In this document: positions 18,179-26,740 of the stretch, piece after piece
Layout: each line of letters starts with the position of its first letter
Position numbering within the stretch: the stretch's first letter is position 1
NCBI GenBank assembly: GCA_024641665.1
Contig: JAHECP010000031.1
Span: 1-46,342, forward strand
Length of the DNA: 46,342 nt
Direction: 5' to 3'
From: Acidobacteriota bacterium
Lineage (GTDB): Bacteria; Acidobacteriota; Vicinamibacteria; Vicinamibacterales; JAHECP01
Position numbers and translations under genes: made by a program
Notes under the pieces: generated by a model
Databases searched by the model: none
Told to the model about the DNA's origin: nothing
Seen by the model: the letters and a program-made list of their open reading frames with translations, nothing else

Positions 18179-19972
18179 TCAGCGGGTCTCGTTTCTCAGC
18201 CGCTCGATGGCCGCGTCGACCGCCCGCCGCAAGCTCGGGTCGGTCGGCGTCGCGGGCAGTCGCAACACGCTCTGCAGGGCCTCCACGTACCACTTCTTCC
18301 ACGCCCGGAACACGTCGTTCTCGGTCGCCTCGGCGGCGCGTCGATCGGGCGCCACCGCGATGATGGCCGCCGACTGGGTCCGTGCGAGCGTCAGCCGGGC
18401 CTGCGCCGCCAGGGCGACCACCGCGGCCGCCGCGCGCGCCTCGGCCTGGTTGGCCGACGCCAGCCACCACGCCGTCGTCCCGACCGCCACGCCGACGTTC
18501 TTCATCTCGGGCGCGCTCGTCTTGTCGGGACGGTCGAGGTTGGTGTGGTAGTAGCGATCCGTGAAGTGCCAGTCGAGCAGCGCCGGGACGCCGGCCTCGC
18601 CGAACACCGTGTGATCGCTGCCGCCCTCGTACGGGTTGGTGCGCACCACCCACCCGGTGTCCTTCGACCGGCGCGCGCAGACGGCGAGGTGGACGTCGTT
18701 CAGCAGGCTCCCCTTCAGCGAATCGGCCGCCACCTCGCTCGCGCCCCACTCGGTGTGCGGGTCGGACGGCCGCGCCCACACCGCCGAGGGGTCGGGCTGC
18801 TTCTCGATCAGGAACGTCCCGCCGGTCTTCGTCACGTCCTCGCCCGTCATGTCGAGCGAGAGCATGTACTGCACGCCCCTCGCCTCCGCCGGATGATCCG
18901 TCAGCCACTGCCGGCTGCCGCGGATTTCGTCGCCCCAGAGGAACGTGAGCGTCCGCGCCGGCGGCGGAATGCGCCCGCTCGCGATGCCCGCCTGGAGCGC
19001 GCGCGCCAGCTCGTAGAGCGTCGCGCACCCGCTCGCGTCGTCGTTGGCGCCGGGCTCCTGGATGTGCGCCGCCATGACGATGCGCTCGCCGGGGCGCAAG
19101 CGGCCGGGGATCTCGGCCACCAGCGTGCGGCTGGGCCCGTCGTGGAACGTGGACGCGATCTCGACTCCGGCCTTGGCCGGTCCGGCGGCCAGCGCGGCGC
19201 GCAGCTGTTTCGCCACGCGCATCGACGCCTTGAAGGCGAAGCCCTTGATCGTGTCGTCGTAGGGGATGCTGCCCCACTGGAACACGTCCCACTGGTCCTG
19301 GTGCGTGAAGGCGTCGGGCGACGCGGGCCGGACGTAGCCGGGCGCGGCCGTCGAGATCACGCCCGCGGCGCCGCGCTGCTGCACGGCCTGCCGCCACAAC
19401 TGGCCGACGGGCCCGTCGCCGAGCACCACCGCGCCCTTCACCGTCCTGCCGGCGTAGTCCGCGTCGCTCGTGCCCGCGCCCACGTCCACGAGCGGCGCGA
19501 TCAGGCCGTCGGGCGCTGTGGAGAACGAGTTGATACAGAGCGACACGCGGTCCCGCTCCCGCGAGAGGACCACCTCGCTGTCGCCATCGCCGGCAATGAG
19601 CCGCACGGTGCCCTTGTCGTAGTCCCACCCGTGGCCGCCGTTGGGATACGCCTCCACCCACACGCGGGCGGAGGGACCCGCACCCGCCTCGGGACGGCCG
19701 TCCGCGAATCCGCCCTTCACCAGCCCTTCACGCAGGTAGTCCACCGTCGCATCGAAGCCGGGGTTCCCCGCCAGGCGCCAGTACCGGTCCATGAACACGA
19801 CGACGTCGAACCCGCCGGCCTTGTCGAAGCCGGCGTCGAGGGCGCGATAGGTCGCCTCCACGCGCGCCGGCAGGGGCACCGGCGCGAGCGTCGCGTGCCG
19901 GCAGGAAGCCAGACTCGCGACCAGCGCGAGCAGACAGATGGCGCGAACCGGTGTGCTGGAAAACCTCGGCAT
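18179..19972 (-). CDS. M28-family zinc metallopeptidase lipoprotein
   Basis: A 597-residue secreted peptidase. The signal peptide has a lipobox ending LASC (Cys about 24), suggesting an outer- or inner-membrane lipoprotein. A PA-type insert lies at about 150-230 (TVKGAVVLGDG, QRGAAGVIS). The M28 catalytic domain begins near 290 with metal ligands in MAAHIQEPGANDDASG (His and Asp), the general-base region FLWGDEIRGS, MLSLDMTGED, and the last histidine near YYHTNLDRPDK. A helical C-terminal extension of about 110 residues follows. It probably acts as an aminopeptidase or dipeptidase in the periplasm. It is divergent from the sirtuin gene. Confidence 0.85.
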   Translation of the reverse strand: MPRFSSTPVRAICLLALVASLASCRHATLAPVPLPARVEATYRALDAGFDKAGGFDVVVFMDRYWRLAGNPGFDATVDYLREGLVKGGFADGRPEAGAGPSARVWVEAYPNGGHGWDYDKGTVRLIAGDGDSEVVLSRERDRVSLCINSFSTAPDGLIAPLVDVGAGTSDADYAGRTVKGAVVLGDGPVGQLWRQAVQQRGAAGVISTAAPGYVRPASPDAFTHQDQWDVFQWGSIPYDDTIKGFAFKASMRVAKQLRAALAAGPAKAGVEIASTFHDGPSRTLVAEIPGRLRPGERIVMAAHIQEPGANDDASGCATLYELARALQAGIASGRIPPPARTLTFLWGDEIRGSRQWLTDHPAEARGVQYMLSLDMTGEDVTKTGGTFLIEKQPDPSAVWARPSDPHTEWGASEVAADSLKGSLLNDVHLAVCARRSKDTGWVVRTNPYEGGSDHTVFGEAGVPALLDWHFTDRYYHTNLDRPDKTSAPEMKNVGVAVGTTAWWLASANQAEARAAAAVVALAAQARLTLARTQSAAIIAVAPDRRAAEATENDVFRAWKKWYVEALQSVLRLPATPTDPSLRRAVDAAIERLRNETR

Positions 19973-20083
19973 CGATGGGGTCCTCGGGGGGCTGCGCGTC
20001 GGTGGATTGTAGCGCCGACGGCAGATGCCGGCAATCCGTCCGGCGGCGCCGGTTCACGAGACGCGCGGCGTCCGGCCGACACG

Positions 20084-20089
20084 TATAAT
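20084..20089 (+). promoter_or_regulatory. -10 box of the sirtuin gene, leaderless arrangement
   Basis: A perfect TATAAT ends 8 bases before the ATG at 20098, so the expected transcript start coincides with the start codon. No good -35 is visible. Confidence 0.55.
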
Positions 20090-20097
20090 GCCCGCCG

Positions 20098-20865
20098 ATG
20101 GAGTCCGACCCCCAGTTGCGCGCGCTGGCCGCCCGCCTGGCCGCCGCCGGGCGTCTCAGCGTGCTGACCGGCGCCGGCGTGTCGGCGGCGAGCGGCGTCC
20201 CCACCTTTCGCGGCGAGGGCGGCCTGTGGCGCACGTTCCGTGCCGAGGACCTCGCCACCCCCGAGGCCTTCGCCCGCAACCCGAGGCTCGTCTGGGAGTG
20301 GTACGACTGGCGGCGGCAGATCGTCGCTGCCTGCGCGCCCAACGCGGCGCATCAGGTGCTCGCCCGCTGGGGCCGGCGCCCGGGCTTTACGCTCGTGACC
20401 CAGAACGTGGACGGCCTGCACGAGCTCGCCGGCAGCCCGGACGTGGCCAGGTTTCACGGCTCGATCTGGGAGGTCCGCTGCCGCGATTGGTGTGCGGGGT
20501 CCCCGCCCTCCTGGACCGACCGCACGGTGCCCTTGCCCGTGCTGCCGCCGCCCTGCCCGCACTGCGGCGGCATCGTCCGGCCGAACGTGGTGTGGTTCGG
20601 CGAAACCATCGACCCGCGCGTCTTCGCCCGCGCGCTCGCGGCCACCTCGTGCGACGTCTTCCTGACCGTGGGCACCTCGGCGCTCGTCTACCCCGCCGCG
20701 GGGCTCGTGCACGAGGCGAGCCGGCAGGGCGCGTTCACGGCGGAGATCAACATCGAGCGTACGCCGGCCTCCGACGCGCTCGATCTGGCGCTGCAGGGGA
20801 AGGTGGAGGAGGTGCTGGTGGCGCTGGACCGACTGATGGAGGCCGCCACGGCGCCTGAGCCGTGA
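20098..20865 (+). CDS. cobB: Sirtuin NAD-dependent protein deacylase (class III type)
   Basis: A 255-residue Sir2 protein that removes acyl groups from lysines using NAD. Motifs are GAGVSAASGVPTFRG (25-39), TQNVDGLH (101-108) and catalytic H120 in RFHGSIWEVRC. Zinc cysteines are C128, C132, C153 and C156. NVVWFGE and GTSALVYPAAGL complete the NAD pocket. Y69 and R72 form the YxxR signature of SIRT5/CobB-like enzymes that favour acidic acyl groups such as succinyl. That specificity is attractive because succinyl-CoA synthetase and 2-oxoglutarate oxidoreductase genes lie nearby. Length is slightly above E. coli CobB's core. Confidence 0.92.
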   Translation: MESDPQLRALAARLAAAGRLSVLTGAGVSAASGVPTFRGEGGLWRTFRAEDLATPEAFARNPRLVWEWYDWRRQIVAACAPNAAHQVLARWGRRPGFTLVTQNVDGLHELAGSPDVARFHGSIWEVRCRDWCAGSPPSWTDRTVPLPVLPPPCPHCGGIVRPNVVWFGETIDPRVFARALAATSCDVFLTVGTSALVYPAAGLVHEASRQGAFTAEINIERTPASDALDLALQGKVEEVLVALDRLMEAATAPEP

Positions 20866-20936
20866 GCCGCCTTCGCGCTTCGCGCTACGGCCAGCCAAGG
20901 CCCTGAGCCGGCCCGAGCCGCGAGCCCTGAGCCGCC

Positions 20937-21491
20937 TCAGATCTTGGGCAGCGTGACCTCGACCTGGGCCTGGTACTTGCCCTTCTTGTCGGAGTAGGAC
21001 GTCTCGCAGGCCTCGTCGCTCTGGAAGAACAGCACCTGCGCGATGCCCTCGTTCGCGTAGATCTTGGCCGGCAGGGGCGTCGTGTTCGAGATCTCGAGCG
21101 TGGCCGTGCCCTCCCACTCGGGCTCGAACGGCGTGACGTTCACGATGATCCCGCAGCGGGCGTAGGTGGACTTGCCGAGGCAGACCGTCAGGACGTCCCG
21201 CGGGATGCGGAAGTACTCGATCGTCCGGGCCAGCGCGAACGAGTTCGGCGGGACGATGCAGACGGGCGCCTTCACGTCCACGAACGACCGGGGGTCGAAC
21301 TTCTTGGGGTCGATCAGGGTGTTGTTGATGTTGGTGAATATCTTGAACTCATCCGCCACCCGGATGTCGTAGCCGTAGGACGACAGCCCGTAGGACACCA
21401 CGCCCGCCCGCACCTGGCGTTCCTCGAACGGCTCGATCATCCGGTGCTCGAGGGCCATGCGCTTGATCCACCGGTCGGCCTTGATCGTCAT
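20937..21491 (-). CDS. dcd: dCTP deaminase
   Basis: A 184-residue enzyme converting dCTP to dUTP, the usual route to dTTP. Family motifs are [39 protein letters not shown] and the catalytic [14 protein letters not shown], followed by the C-terminal GIAQVLFF strand that closes the trimer site. The frame continues upstream to 21671, but the family starts at MTIKADRWI (ATG at 21491). It faces the sirtuin gene convergently. Its partner in nucleotide metabolism, ndk, lies upstream on the same strand beyond a short DUF2905 gene. Mono-functional (dcd) and bifunctional (dcd-dut) forms cannot be completely excluded. Confidence 0.93.
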   Translation of the reverse strand: MTIKADRWIKRMALEHRMIEPFEERQVRAGVVSYGLSSYGYDIRVADEFKIFTNINNTLIDPKKFDPRSFVDVKAPVCIVPPNSFALARTIEYFRIPRDVLTVCLGKSTYARCGIIVNVTPFEPEWEGTATLEISNTTPLPAKIYANEGIAQVLFFQSDEACETSYSDKKGKYQAQVEVTLPKI

Positions 21492-21618
21492 GTGCCTCCG
21501 CGGGCGCGTCCGGCGCCCCTTGAGCAGATGGGGCTTCGCCCCAAACCCCCGCTTCGTCGCTACGTGGGGCCCCGAGAGCCCCACTCCGCAACTACGCGGG
21601 CCGCGCTGTGCGCGGCCT

Positions 21619-21679
21619 AGCCCGTTATGCGGCTCGCACAACGGGTACGGAATGCTCGCGTCGAGCCGCACAACGGGCT
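21619..21679. repeat. 18-bp inverted repeat (one mismatch) in the dcd upstream region
   Basis: AGCCCGTTATGCGGCTCG at 21619-21636 faces CGAGCCGCACAACGGGCT at 21662-21679. The rest of the 21492-21690 gap holds two more GC-rich hairpins (around 21529-21543 and 21598-21617). The latter, GGCCGCG...CGCGGCC, recurs at about 37558-37578. Confidence 0.6.
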
Positions 21680-21690
21680 GACCGCCGCCC

Positions 21691-21885
21691 TCAGCGGCGC
21701 AGCAGCGCGAACACGAGCGACAGCACCAGGCTCAGCACGAGCGACGTGACGAGCGGCAGGTAGAGGGTCGTGTGCCCGCGCCGGATCACCAGGTCGCCCG
21801 GCAGCCGGCCGAGCGGCAGCCCGAGCATGATCGCCGCCCCAATCGCGGCAATCAACAGCCCGACGACGACCAGCAGCTTGCCCAT
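21691..21885 (-). CDS. DUF2905 family small membrane protein
   Basis: A 64-residue two-helix membrane protein. [21 protein letters not shown] forms the first helix, the conserved cytoplasmic loop is [20 protein letters not shown], and a second Leu/Ser/Val-rich helix follows. This is the DUF2905 pattern. The function is unknown. Translation could also begin at a GTG (21924) directly after the ndk stop, adding 13 residues, but family members begin at MGKLL, so the ATG at 21885 is preferred. It is tightly linked behind ndk. Confidence 0.75.
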   Translation of the reverse strand: MGKLLVVVGLLIAAIGAAIMLGLPLGRLPGDLVIRRGHTTLYLPLVTSLVLSLVLSLVFALLRR

Positions 21886-21924
21886 GTCCACGTTCGTCCC
21901 CGCCGGCGCGGGGACCTCCGTCAC

Positions 21925-22341
21925 CTACCCGGCGAACTCGACCCCGGCGAAGAGATACCCGACCTCGAAGGCTGCCGTCTCGGGCGCGTCCGAGCCGTGC
22001 GTGGCGTTGCGTTCGATCGACGCACCGAACTCCTTGCGGATCGTCCCCGCCACGGCCTTGCCCGGGTCGGTCGCCCCCATCAGGTCGCGCCACTTCCGGA
22101 TGGCGTCCGGCGCCTCGAGCACCATGACGATGGCCGGGCCCGACGACATGAACGCCGTCAGGCTGGCGAAGAACGGCCGCTCGCGGTGGACTGCGTAGAA
22201 CCCCTCGGCTTCGCCCCGCGTCAGGTTGACCATCCGAAGGGCGCGAACGGCGAACCCGGCGTCCTCGATGCGCTGCAGAATGCGGCCCGCGTGGCGGGCG
22301 GCGACCGCGTCGGGCTTGATGATGGCTAGCGTGCGTTCCAT
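21925..22341 (-). CDS. ndk: Nucleoside diphosphate kinase
   Basis: A 138-residue enzyme that equilibrates NTP and dNTP pools through a phosphohistidine. The catalytic H115 sits in [13 protein letters not shown]. The N-terminal [13 protein letters not shown], the [11 protein letters not shown] loop and the [18 protein letters not shown] nucleotide-binding stretch are all canonical. Length is typical for bacterial Ndk. The ATG at 22341 was preferred over an upstream in-frame start at 22362 because the family begins MERTL. It is upstream of the DUF2905 gene and dcd on the same strand. A heptamer repeat array separates it from korB. Confidence 0.95.
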   Translation of the reverse strand: MERTLAIIKPDAVAARHAGRILQRIEDAGFAVRALRMVNLTRGEAEGFYAVHRERPFFASLTAFMSSGPAIVMVLEAPDAIRKWRDLMGATDPGKAVAGTIRKEFGASIERNATHGSDAPETAAFEVGYLFAGVEFAG

Positions 22342-22364
22342 AAGCGGACGATTATAACCCACCA

Positions 22365-22392
22365 GGGACTGGGGGCTGGGGACTGGGGACTA
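22365..22392 (+). repeat. Heptamer tandem repeat (GGGACTG)
   Basis: Four contiguous 7-base units GGGACTG, GGGGCTG, GGGACTG, GGGACTA directly upstream of ndk. Confidence 0.85.
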
Positions 22393-22440
22393 CGGCGGGC
22401 TGGCTTCCGCCGGCCCTCGGCGTGAGGCAATGCTCTTCAA

Positions 22441-22478
22441 TCGGCAATCGGCAATAATCGGCAATCATCAATCGGCAA
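22441..22478 (+). repeat. Heptamer repeat (TCGGCAA) downstream of korB
   Basis: Copies of TCGGCAA at 22441, 22448, 22458 and 22472. The first two are contiguous and the last two are 14 bases apart, consistent with a 7-base period that has suffered small indels. Confidence 0.8.
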
Positions 22479-22482
22479 TGCT

Positions 22483-23529
22483 CTACCGGAGGCTTTCCAT
22501 GATCTCGTCGAGCGCGGCCTTGGGTGGCCGGACGCGCTCCAGGGGCAGCGTGGCCAGCGGCTCGTCCACGAGGTTGAGCAGCTCCACGAGGTTCGGCCGG
22601 TTGCGCTCCACGTAGAGGACGCCCGTGGCGTAGACCCCGCGCTCGGAGGTCTCGCGCAGCAGCCGCAGCGCGGCGCCCTTGTGCGTCGGGTCGTAGTTCT
22701 CGGCCACCTTCTTCAGGTAGAGCTTCGAGCCGTCGTGCATCTCCACCTCCTTGGTGGTGCCCGGCTCGTAGTCCACCTCGATGTCGTCGAAGTAGGGCAC
22801 GAAGCTGACCTCGCCGAGCGGCTCGTCGTGGTCCTTCACGTACGAGTAGCTCTTGGTCGAGCCCTCGTGGTCGTTGAAGGTGACGCACGGTGACAGCACG
22901 TCGATCATGGACGTGCCGCCGTGGCTGACCGCGGCCTTGAGGATCGACAGCAGCTGCTTCTTGTCGCCCGAGAAGGAGCGGGCCACGAAGGTCGCCCCGA
23001 GCTCGATGGCCAGCGCGCACGTGTCGATCGGCGGCAGATCGTTCACCACACCCGTTTTCAGCCGCGAGCCCAGATCGGCGGTCGGCGAGAACTGGCCCTT
23101 GGTCAGGCCGTAGCAGCCGTTGTCCTCGATGATGTAGACGATGGGCAGGTTGCGGCGCATCAGGTGGACGAACTGGCCGATGCCGATCGCGCCGGTGTCG
23201 CCGTCGCCGCTCACGCCGATCGCCAGCAGCTGCCGGTTGGCCAGGATCGCGCCGGTGCCCACCGACGGCATCCTCCCGTGCACCGAGTTGAACCCGTGCG
23301 ACCGGCCCAGGAAGTAGGCCGGGCTCTTGCTCGAGCACCCGATGCCCGAGAGCTTGACCACGCGCTCCGGCTCGATGCCCATCTCGTAGAACGCCTCCAC
23401 GATGCGCTCGGAGATGGCGTTGTGGCCGCACCCGGCGCAGAGCGTCGTCTTGCCGCCCTTGTACTCGACGAGCTCGAGACCGATCCGATTGACCTTCTTC
23501 CCCGGCGGGGGCGCTGCTGTCGTCGTCAT
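22483..23529 (-). CDS. korB: 2-oxoacid:ferredoxin oxidoreductase, beta subunit (KorB)
   Basis: A 348-residue TPP-binding subunit of a 2-oxoacid (probably 2-oxoglutarate):ferredoxin oxidoreductase. CAGCGHNAISE near residue 31 begins the cofactor region. GIGCSSKSPAYF and GDGDTGAIGIGQFVHLMRRN with IIEDNGCYGLTKGQFSPT form the TPP/Mg site. The C-terminal part is the family extension of this clade. It works with the fused gamma-alpha subunit encoded upstream. Linkage to sucCD, sdhCAB, mdh and icd points to 2-oxoglutarate as substrate and to a ferredoxin-linked TCA step in place of the dehydrogenase complex. The substrate assignment is inference. Confidence 0.88.
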   Translation of the reverse strand: MTTTAAPPPGKKVNRIGLELVEYKGGKTTLCAGCGHNAISERIVEAFYEMGIEPERVVKLSGIGCSSKSPAYFLGRSHGFNSVHGRMPSVGTGAILANRQLLAIGVSGDGDTGAIGIGQFVHLMRRNLPIVYIIEDNGCYGLTKGQFSPTADLGSRLKTGVVNDLPPIDTCALAIELGATFVARSFSGDKKQLLSILKAAVSHGGTSMIDVLSPCVTFNDHEGSTKSYSYVKDHDEPLGEVSFVPYFDDIEVDYEPGTTKEVEMHDGSKLYLKKVAENYDPTHKGAALRLLRETSERGVYATGVLYVERNRPNLVELLNLVDEPLATLPLERVRPPKAALDEIMESLR

Positions 23530-23536
23530 CTTGGCT

Positions 23537-23616
23537 TTTCCGTGGCGGTTTCCGTCGCGGTTTCCGTGGCGATTTCCGTGGTATTTCCGTGGTCATTCCG
23601 TGGTCATTCCGTCGTG
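23537..23616 (+). repeat. Degenerate 11-12-bp tandem repeat between korA and korB
   Basis: Seven units close to TTTCCGTGGCGG, shortening to 11 bases (ATTCCGTGGTC) towards korA. The last units encode korA's final codons and stop. Similar units occur at 26694-26726. Confidence 0.8.
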
Positions 23617-25449
23617 CCCGGCTTCCTGCGCGAGCACCGAGTCGGTGATCGACCGCGCGTCGATCGGCAGGCCGTCGTAGTGCAGCACGCTGCGCACGTT
23701 GCGCATCAGCTCGGGCGCGAGGTCGATCCGCATGAGCGCGCGCAGCTGGGCGTCGCGGTTCTGCTCGATGACGTAGACGCGGTGGTAGCGCTCCACGAAC
23801 GCCTTCACCTCGTCGGTGAACGGGTAGGCCCGCACGCGCAGGTACGCCGTGCGGACGCCCGCCTCCTTGCGGAGCTGATCGCGGCTCTCGAGCGCGGCCC
23901 AGTGCGACGTGCCGTAGGCGATGAACCCGATCGCCGCCTCGGGGTCGTCGTCCACCTCGGGCTTCGGCACGTGCGTCTTGGCCGTCTCGAACTTGCGGGC
24001 CAGCCGGTCGAGGTTGTTCACGTAGTCGTCGGGCCGCTCGCTGTACTTGCCGTCGGGGTTGTGGCCGGACCCGCGGTTGAAGTACGGCGGCAGGCCGTCG
24101 AGCGGAATGGTCCGGTACGGCACCCCGTCGCCGTCCACGTCCCGATAGCGCCCGAAGCTGCCGAGCTCGGCGAGCTTGGCCCGGTCCAGCCGCTTGCCCC
24201 GGTGGATCGGCCCCTCGGGGTACGGGAACGGATCCGACATCCAGGTGTTCATGCCCAGATCCAGGTCGCTCATGACGAACACCGGGGTCTGCAGCGTCTC
24301 GGCGAGGTCGAACGCGTCCATCGCCATCTGGTAGATCTCGCCGACCGAGGACGGAATCAGGAGCACCTGCTTGGTGTCGCCGTGCGACAGGACCGCCGTC
24401 GACAGCACGTCCCCCTGCGCCGTCCGGGTCGGCAGCCCCGTGGACGGCCCCACCCGCTGGATGTCGAAGACGACCGCCGGCAGCTCCGTGTAGTAGCCCA
24501 GGCCGGCGAATTCGGCCATCAGCGAGATGCCGGGTCCCGCGGTGGCCGTCATCGCGCGCGCGCCGGCCCAGCCCGCGCCGAGCACGATGCCCAGGGCGGC
24601 GAGCTCGTCCTCCGCCTGCAGGATCGCAAACGTCGCCTTGCCCGTCTCCTTGTCCACGCGGTGCTCGCGCATGTAGGCGATGAGCGACTCGGCCAGCGAC
24701 GAGGACGGCGTGATCGGGTACCAGCCGACCACGGTGACGCCGGCCATCATGCAGCCGATGGCCGCCGCGGCGTTGCCCTCGATGAGGATCATGCCGCCCG
24801 TCTTGTCCATCCGCTCCACGCGCAGCGGATCGCGCTTGGTGAAGTTCGCCTCGGCGTAGTCCCAGCCGGCCTGGAGCGCGCCCCGGTTGAGCTCGGCCGC
24901 CTTTGCCTTCTTGCCGAACTGCTTGCGCAGCGCCTTCTCCATCTCGGCCAGGTCGATGTCGAGCAGCTTCGCGAGCATGCCGTCGTAGATCATGTTGCGC
25001 ACGAGCTTGCGCAGCTTCGCGTTCGGGCAGACCGGCACCACCAGCTTGTCGAACGGCGCCGCGTAGAAGACCAGATCGTCGCGCAGCGCGTCGAGCCTGA
25101 GCGGCTCGTCGTAGAGCACCGCCGCGCCCGACTCGAGCGTCATCACGTCCTCGCGCGCCGTCTCCGGGTTCATCGCGACGAGGAAGTCGATCTCCTTCTT
25201 GCGCCCGATGTAGCCGTCCTTGTTCGCCCGAATCGTGAACCAGGTCGGCAGCCCGGCGATGTTCGAGGGAAACAGGTTCTTGCCCGACACCGGCACGCCC
25301 ATCTGGAAGATCGACCGCAACAGCACGAGATTCGCCGTCTGGCTGCCCGAGCCGTTGACGGTCGCGACCTGGATGCTGAAGTCGTTGGTGATCCGGCGGG
25401 TGGTCTGCTCCGAGGCGGACTCGTGTACCGCGACGTCTGAAGGTGCCAT
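23593..25449 (-). CDS. korA: 2-oxoacid:ferredoxin oxidoreductase, fused gamma-alpha subunit (KorA)
   Basis: A 618-residue fusion. The gamma-like domain (about 20-200) starts with the family pattern VNGSGSQTANLVLLRSIFQMG. The alpha domain (about 215-610) has GNAAAAIGCMMAGVTVVGWYPITPSSSLAE and AGWAGARAMTATAGPGISLMAEF, typical of TPP-dependent oxidoreductases. The enzyme makes acyl-CoA and reduced ferredoxin from a 2-oxoacid and CoA. No iron-sulfur domain is fused. The C-terminal end (GHDGMTTE) is read from the tandem repeat array, suggesting repeat growth has extended or replaced the original end. A long leader (about 107 bases) separates it from an extended -10 promoter. Confidence 0.88.
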   Translation of the reverse strand: MAPSDVAVHESASEQTTRRITNDFSIQVATVNGSGSQTANLVLLRSIFQMGVPVSGKNLFPSNIAGLPTWFTIRANKDGYIGRKKEIDFLVAMNPETAREDVMTLESGAAVLYDEPLRLDALRDDLVFYAAPFDKLVVPVCPNAKLRKLVRNMIYDGMLAKLLDIDLAEMEKALRKQFGKKAKAAELNRGALQAGWDYAEANFTKRDPLRVERMDKTGGMILIEGNAAAAIGCMMAGVTVVGWYPITPSSSLAESLIAYMREHRVDKETGKATFAILQAEDELAALGIVLGAGWAGARAMTATAGPGISLMAEFAGLGYYTELPAVVFDIQRVGPSTGLPTRTAQGDVLSTAVLSHGDTKQVLLIPSSVGEIYQMAMDAFDLAETLQTPVFVMSDLDLGMNTWMSDPFPYPEGPIHRGKRLDRAKLAELGSFGRYRDVDGDGVPYRTIPLDGLPPYFNRGSGHNPDGKYSERPDDYVNNLDRLARKFETAKTHVPKPEVDDDPEAAIGFIAYGTSHWAALESRDQLRKEAGVRTAYLRVRAYPFTDEVKAFVERYHRVYVIEQNRDAQLRALMRIDLAPELMRNVRSVLHYDGLPIDARSITDSVLAQEAGHDGMTTE

Positions 25450-25563
25450 CCTGCGCGTCCTTGCTCTCTCCGCAAAGGGATAGGGGATTCGGAACCCGCG
25501 TGGTGACCCGCGCCGGCCGAGGTGCCGGTCGGTCCCGGGGGTAATTCAGCTGCGTTTGAAGGG

Positions 25564-25572
25564 ATTATAGCA
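25564..25572 (-). promoter_or_regulatory. Extended -10 promoter of korAB
   Basis: The minus strand reads TGCTATAAT, a perfect extended -10. The predicted start near 25557 leaves a leader of about 107 bases before korA. The -35 region is poor. Confidence 0.6.
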
Positions 25573-25621
25573 TGCGCGTCACAAACCGTCCTCGGGCGAG
25601 GACAGACGCGCGAGCGAGGAC

Positions 25622-25645
25622 GGGAACCCCCTCCGAGGGGCTCCC
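25622..25645 (-). terminator. Possible terminator after sucD
   Basis: GGGAACCCCCT and AGGGGCTCCC form a GC-rich stem with small bulges 12 bases past the sucD stop. No T-run follows, so termination is only a possibility. Confidence 0.35.
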
Positions 25646-25656
25646 GCCCATCTTTC

Positions 25657-26523
25657 CTACAGCCGGTCGGCCATCGCGCGGCCGATGTCGGCCGGGCTCT
25701 TGACGACCGTCACGCCGGCCGCCGAGAGCGCCGCCATCTTCTCGGCCGCGGTGCCCTTCCCGCCGGCGATGATCGCGCCGGCGTGACCCATCCGGCGCCC
25801 GGGCGGCGCCGTCTGTCCGGCAATGAAGCCCACGACCGGCTTCTTCACCTCGGCCTTGATGAACGCCGCGGCCTCCTCCTCGGCCGAGCCGCCGATCTCG
25901 CCGATCATCACCACGCCTTCGGTGTCCGGGTCGGCGTTGAACAGGCGCAGGGCGTCGATGAAGGAGGTTCCGATGATGGGGTCTCCGCCGATGCCGATGC
26001 AGGTTGTCTGCCCCAGCCGGAGCTTCGTCAGCTGGTGGATCGCCTCGTAGGTCAGCGTCCCGCTGCGCGACACGATGCCCACCCGGCCCTCCTTGCAGAT
26101 GTGGCCGGGGATGATGCCGGCCTTCGCCTTGCCGGGCGAGATCAGGCCCGGGCAGTTGGGCCCGATGAGGCGGGTCCCGGAGGCGCGCAGCACGCTCGCC
26201 GCGCGCATCATGTCCAGCGTCGGGATGCCCTCGGTGATGCACACCGCCAGAGGGACCCCGGCGTCGGCGGCCTCGAGGACGGCCTCGGCCGCCGCGGGCG
26301 GCGGCACGAAGATGACCGTCGCGTTGGCGCCGGTCGCCGCGACCGCGTCGGCCACGGTGTTGAAGATCGGCCAGCCCTCGTGCGTTGTCCCGCCCTTGCC
26401 GGGCGTGACGCCGCCCACGACGGTGGTGCCGTAGTCGGCGGCCTGTTTCGCGTGGAACGTGCCTTCGCGCCCGGTCAGGCCCTGGACGAGAAGCCGTGTC
26501 TTCTTGTCGATGAGAACAGCCAT
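25657..26523 (-). CDS. sucD: Succinate-CoA ligase, alpha subunit
   Basis: A 288-residue ADP/GDP-forming subunit interconverting succinyl-CoA and succinate. [24 protein letters not shown] opens the CoA-binding Rossmann fold. [27 protein letters not shown] and IPGHI follow. The phosphohistidine loop is [18 protein letters not shown] near residue 245. The length is normal. The frame is open to 26652, but the ATG at 26523 fits the family. It lies downstream of sucC on the same strand, separated by an unusual 217-base spacer that contains a dispersed repeat. Confidence 0.95.
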   Translation of the reverse strand: MAVLIDKKTRLLVQGLTGREGTFHAKQAADYGTTVVGGVTPGKGGTTHEGWPIFNTVADAVAATGANATVIFVPPPAAAEAVLEAADAGVPLAVCITEGIPTLDMMRAASVLRASGTRLIGPNCPGLISPGKAKAGIIPGHICKEGRVGIVSRSGTLTYEAIHQLTKLRLGQTTCIGIGGDPIIGTSFIDALRLFNADPDTEGVVMIGEIGGSAEEEAAAFIKAEVKKPVVGFIAGQTAPPGRRMGHAGAIIAGGKGTAAEKMAALSAAGVTVVKSPADIGRAMADRL

Positions 26524-26530
26524 GGTGTTG

Positions 26531-26650
26531 TCTTTTCTCAAATCGGCGGGGACCCCATGCCCTTCGACTCTGCTCAGGGCACCCCGAGCGAAGTCGAGGG
26601 GTGCACCCCGCCTGGCGCGTTCGGTGGCGTGGGGCCCACACGCCCACGCC
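26531..26650 (+). repeat. Dispersed repeat of about 120 bp, copy A, with inner palindrome
   Basis: It runs from TCTTTTCTCAAATCGGCGG to CGCCCACGCC and is clearly similar to 37323-37443. Inside (26560-26601) the palindromic pair CCCTTCGAC and GTCGAGGGG can form a hairpin. It sits between sucC and sucD. Confidence 0.8.
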
Positions 26651-26693
26651 ACCTCCGCGCTCCCTTTGTGTTCCGGGGCGCCTGCCGTGCTTC

Positions 26694-26726
26694 ATTCCAT
26701 GGTCATTCCGTGGCCATTCCGCGAGG
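26694..26726 (+). repeat. 11-bp tandem repeat downstream of sucC
   Basis: Three contiguous units, ATTCCATGGTC, ATTCCGTGGCC, ATTCCGCGAGG, related to the array at 23537-23616. Confidence 0.75.
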
Positions 26727-26740
26727 CACCCTGGCTGGCT

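Noticed and set aside
22365-22478. Repeats considered as a CRISPR array
   Set aside because: Units are 7 bases and contiguous, without spacers, and no cas genes are present.
22921-25440. An 839-codon plus-strand frame opposite korA and korB
   Set aside because: Low-complexity Arg/Val/His-rich translation with no motifs; korAB on the other strand explain the sequence fully.
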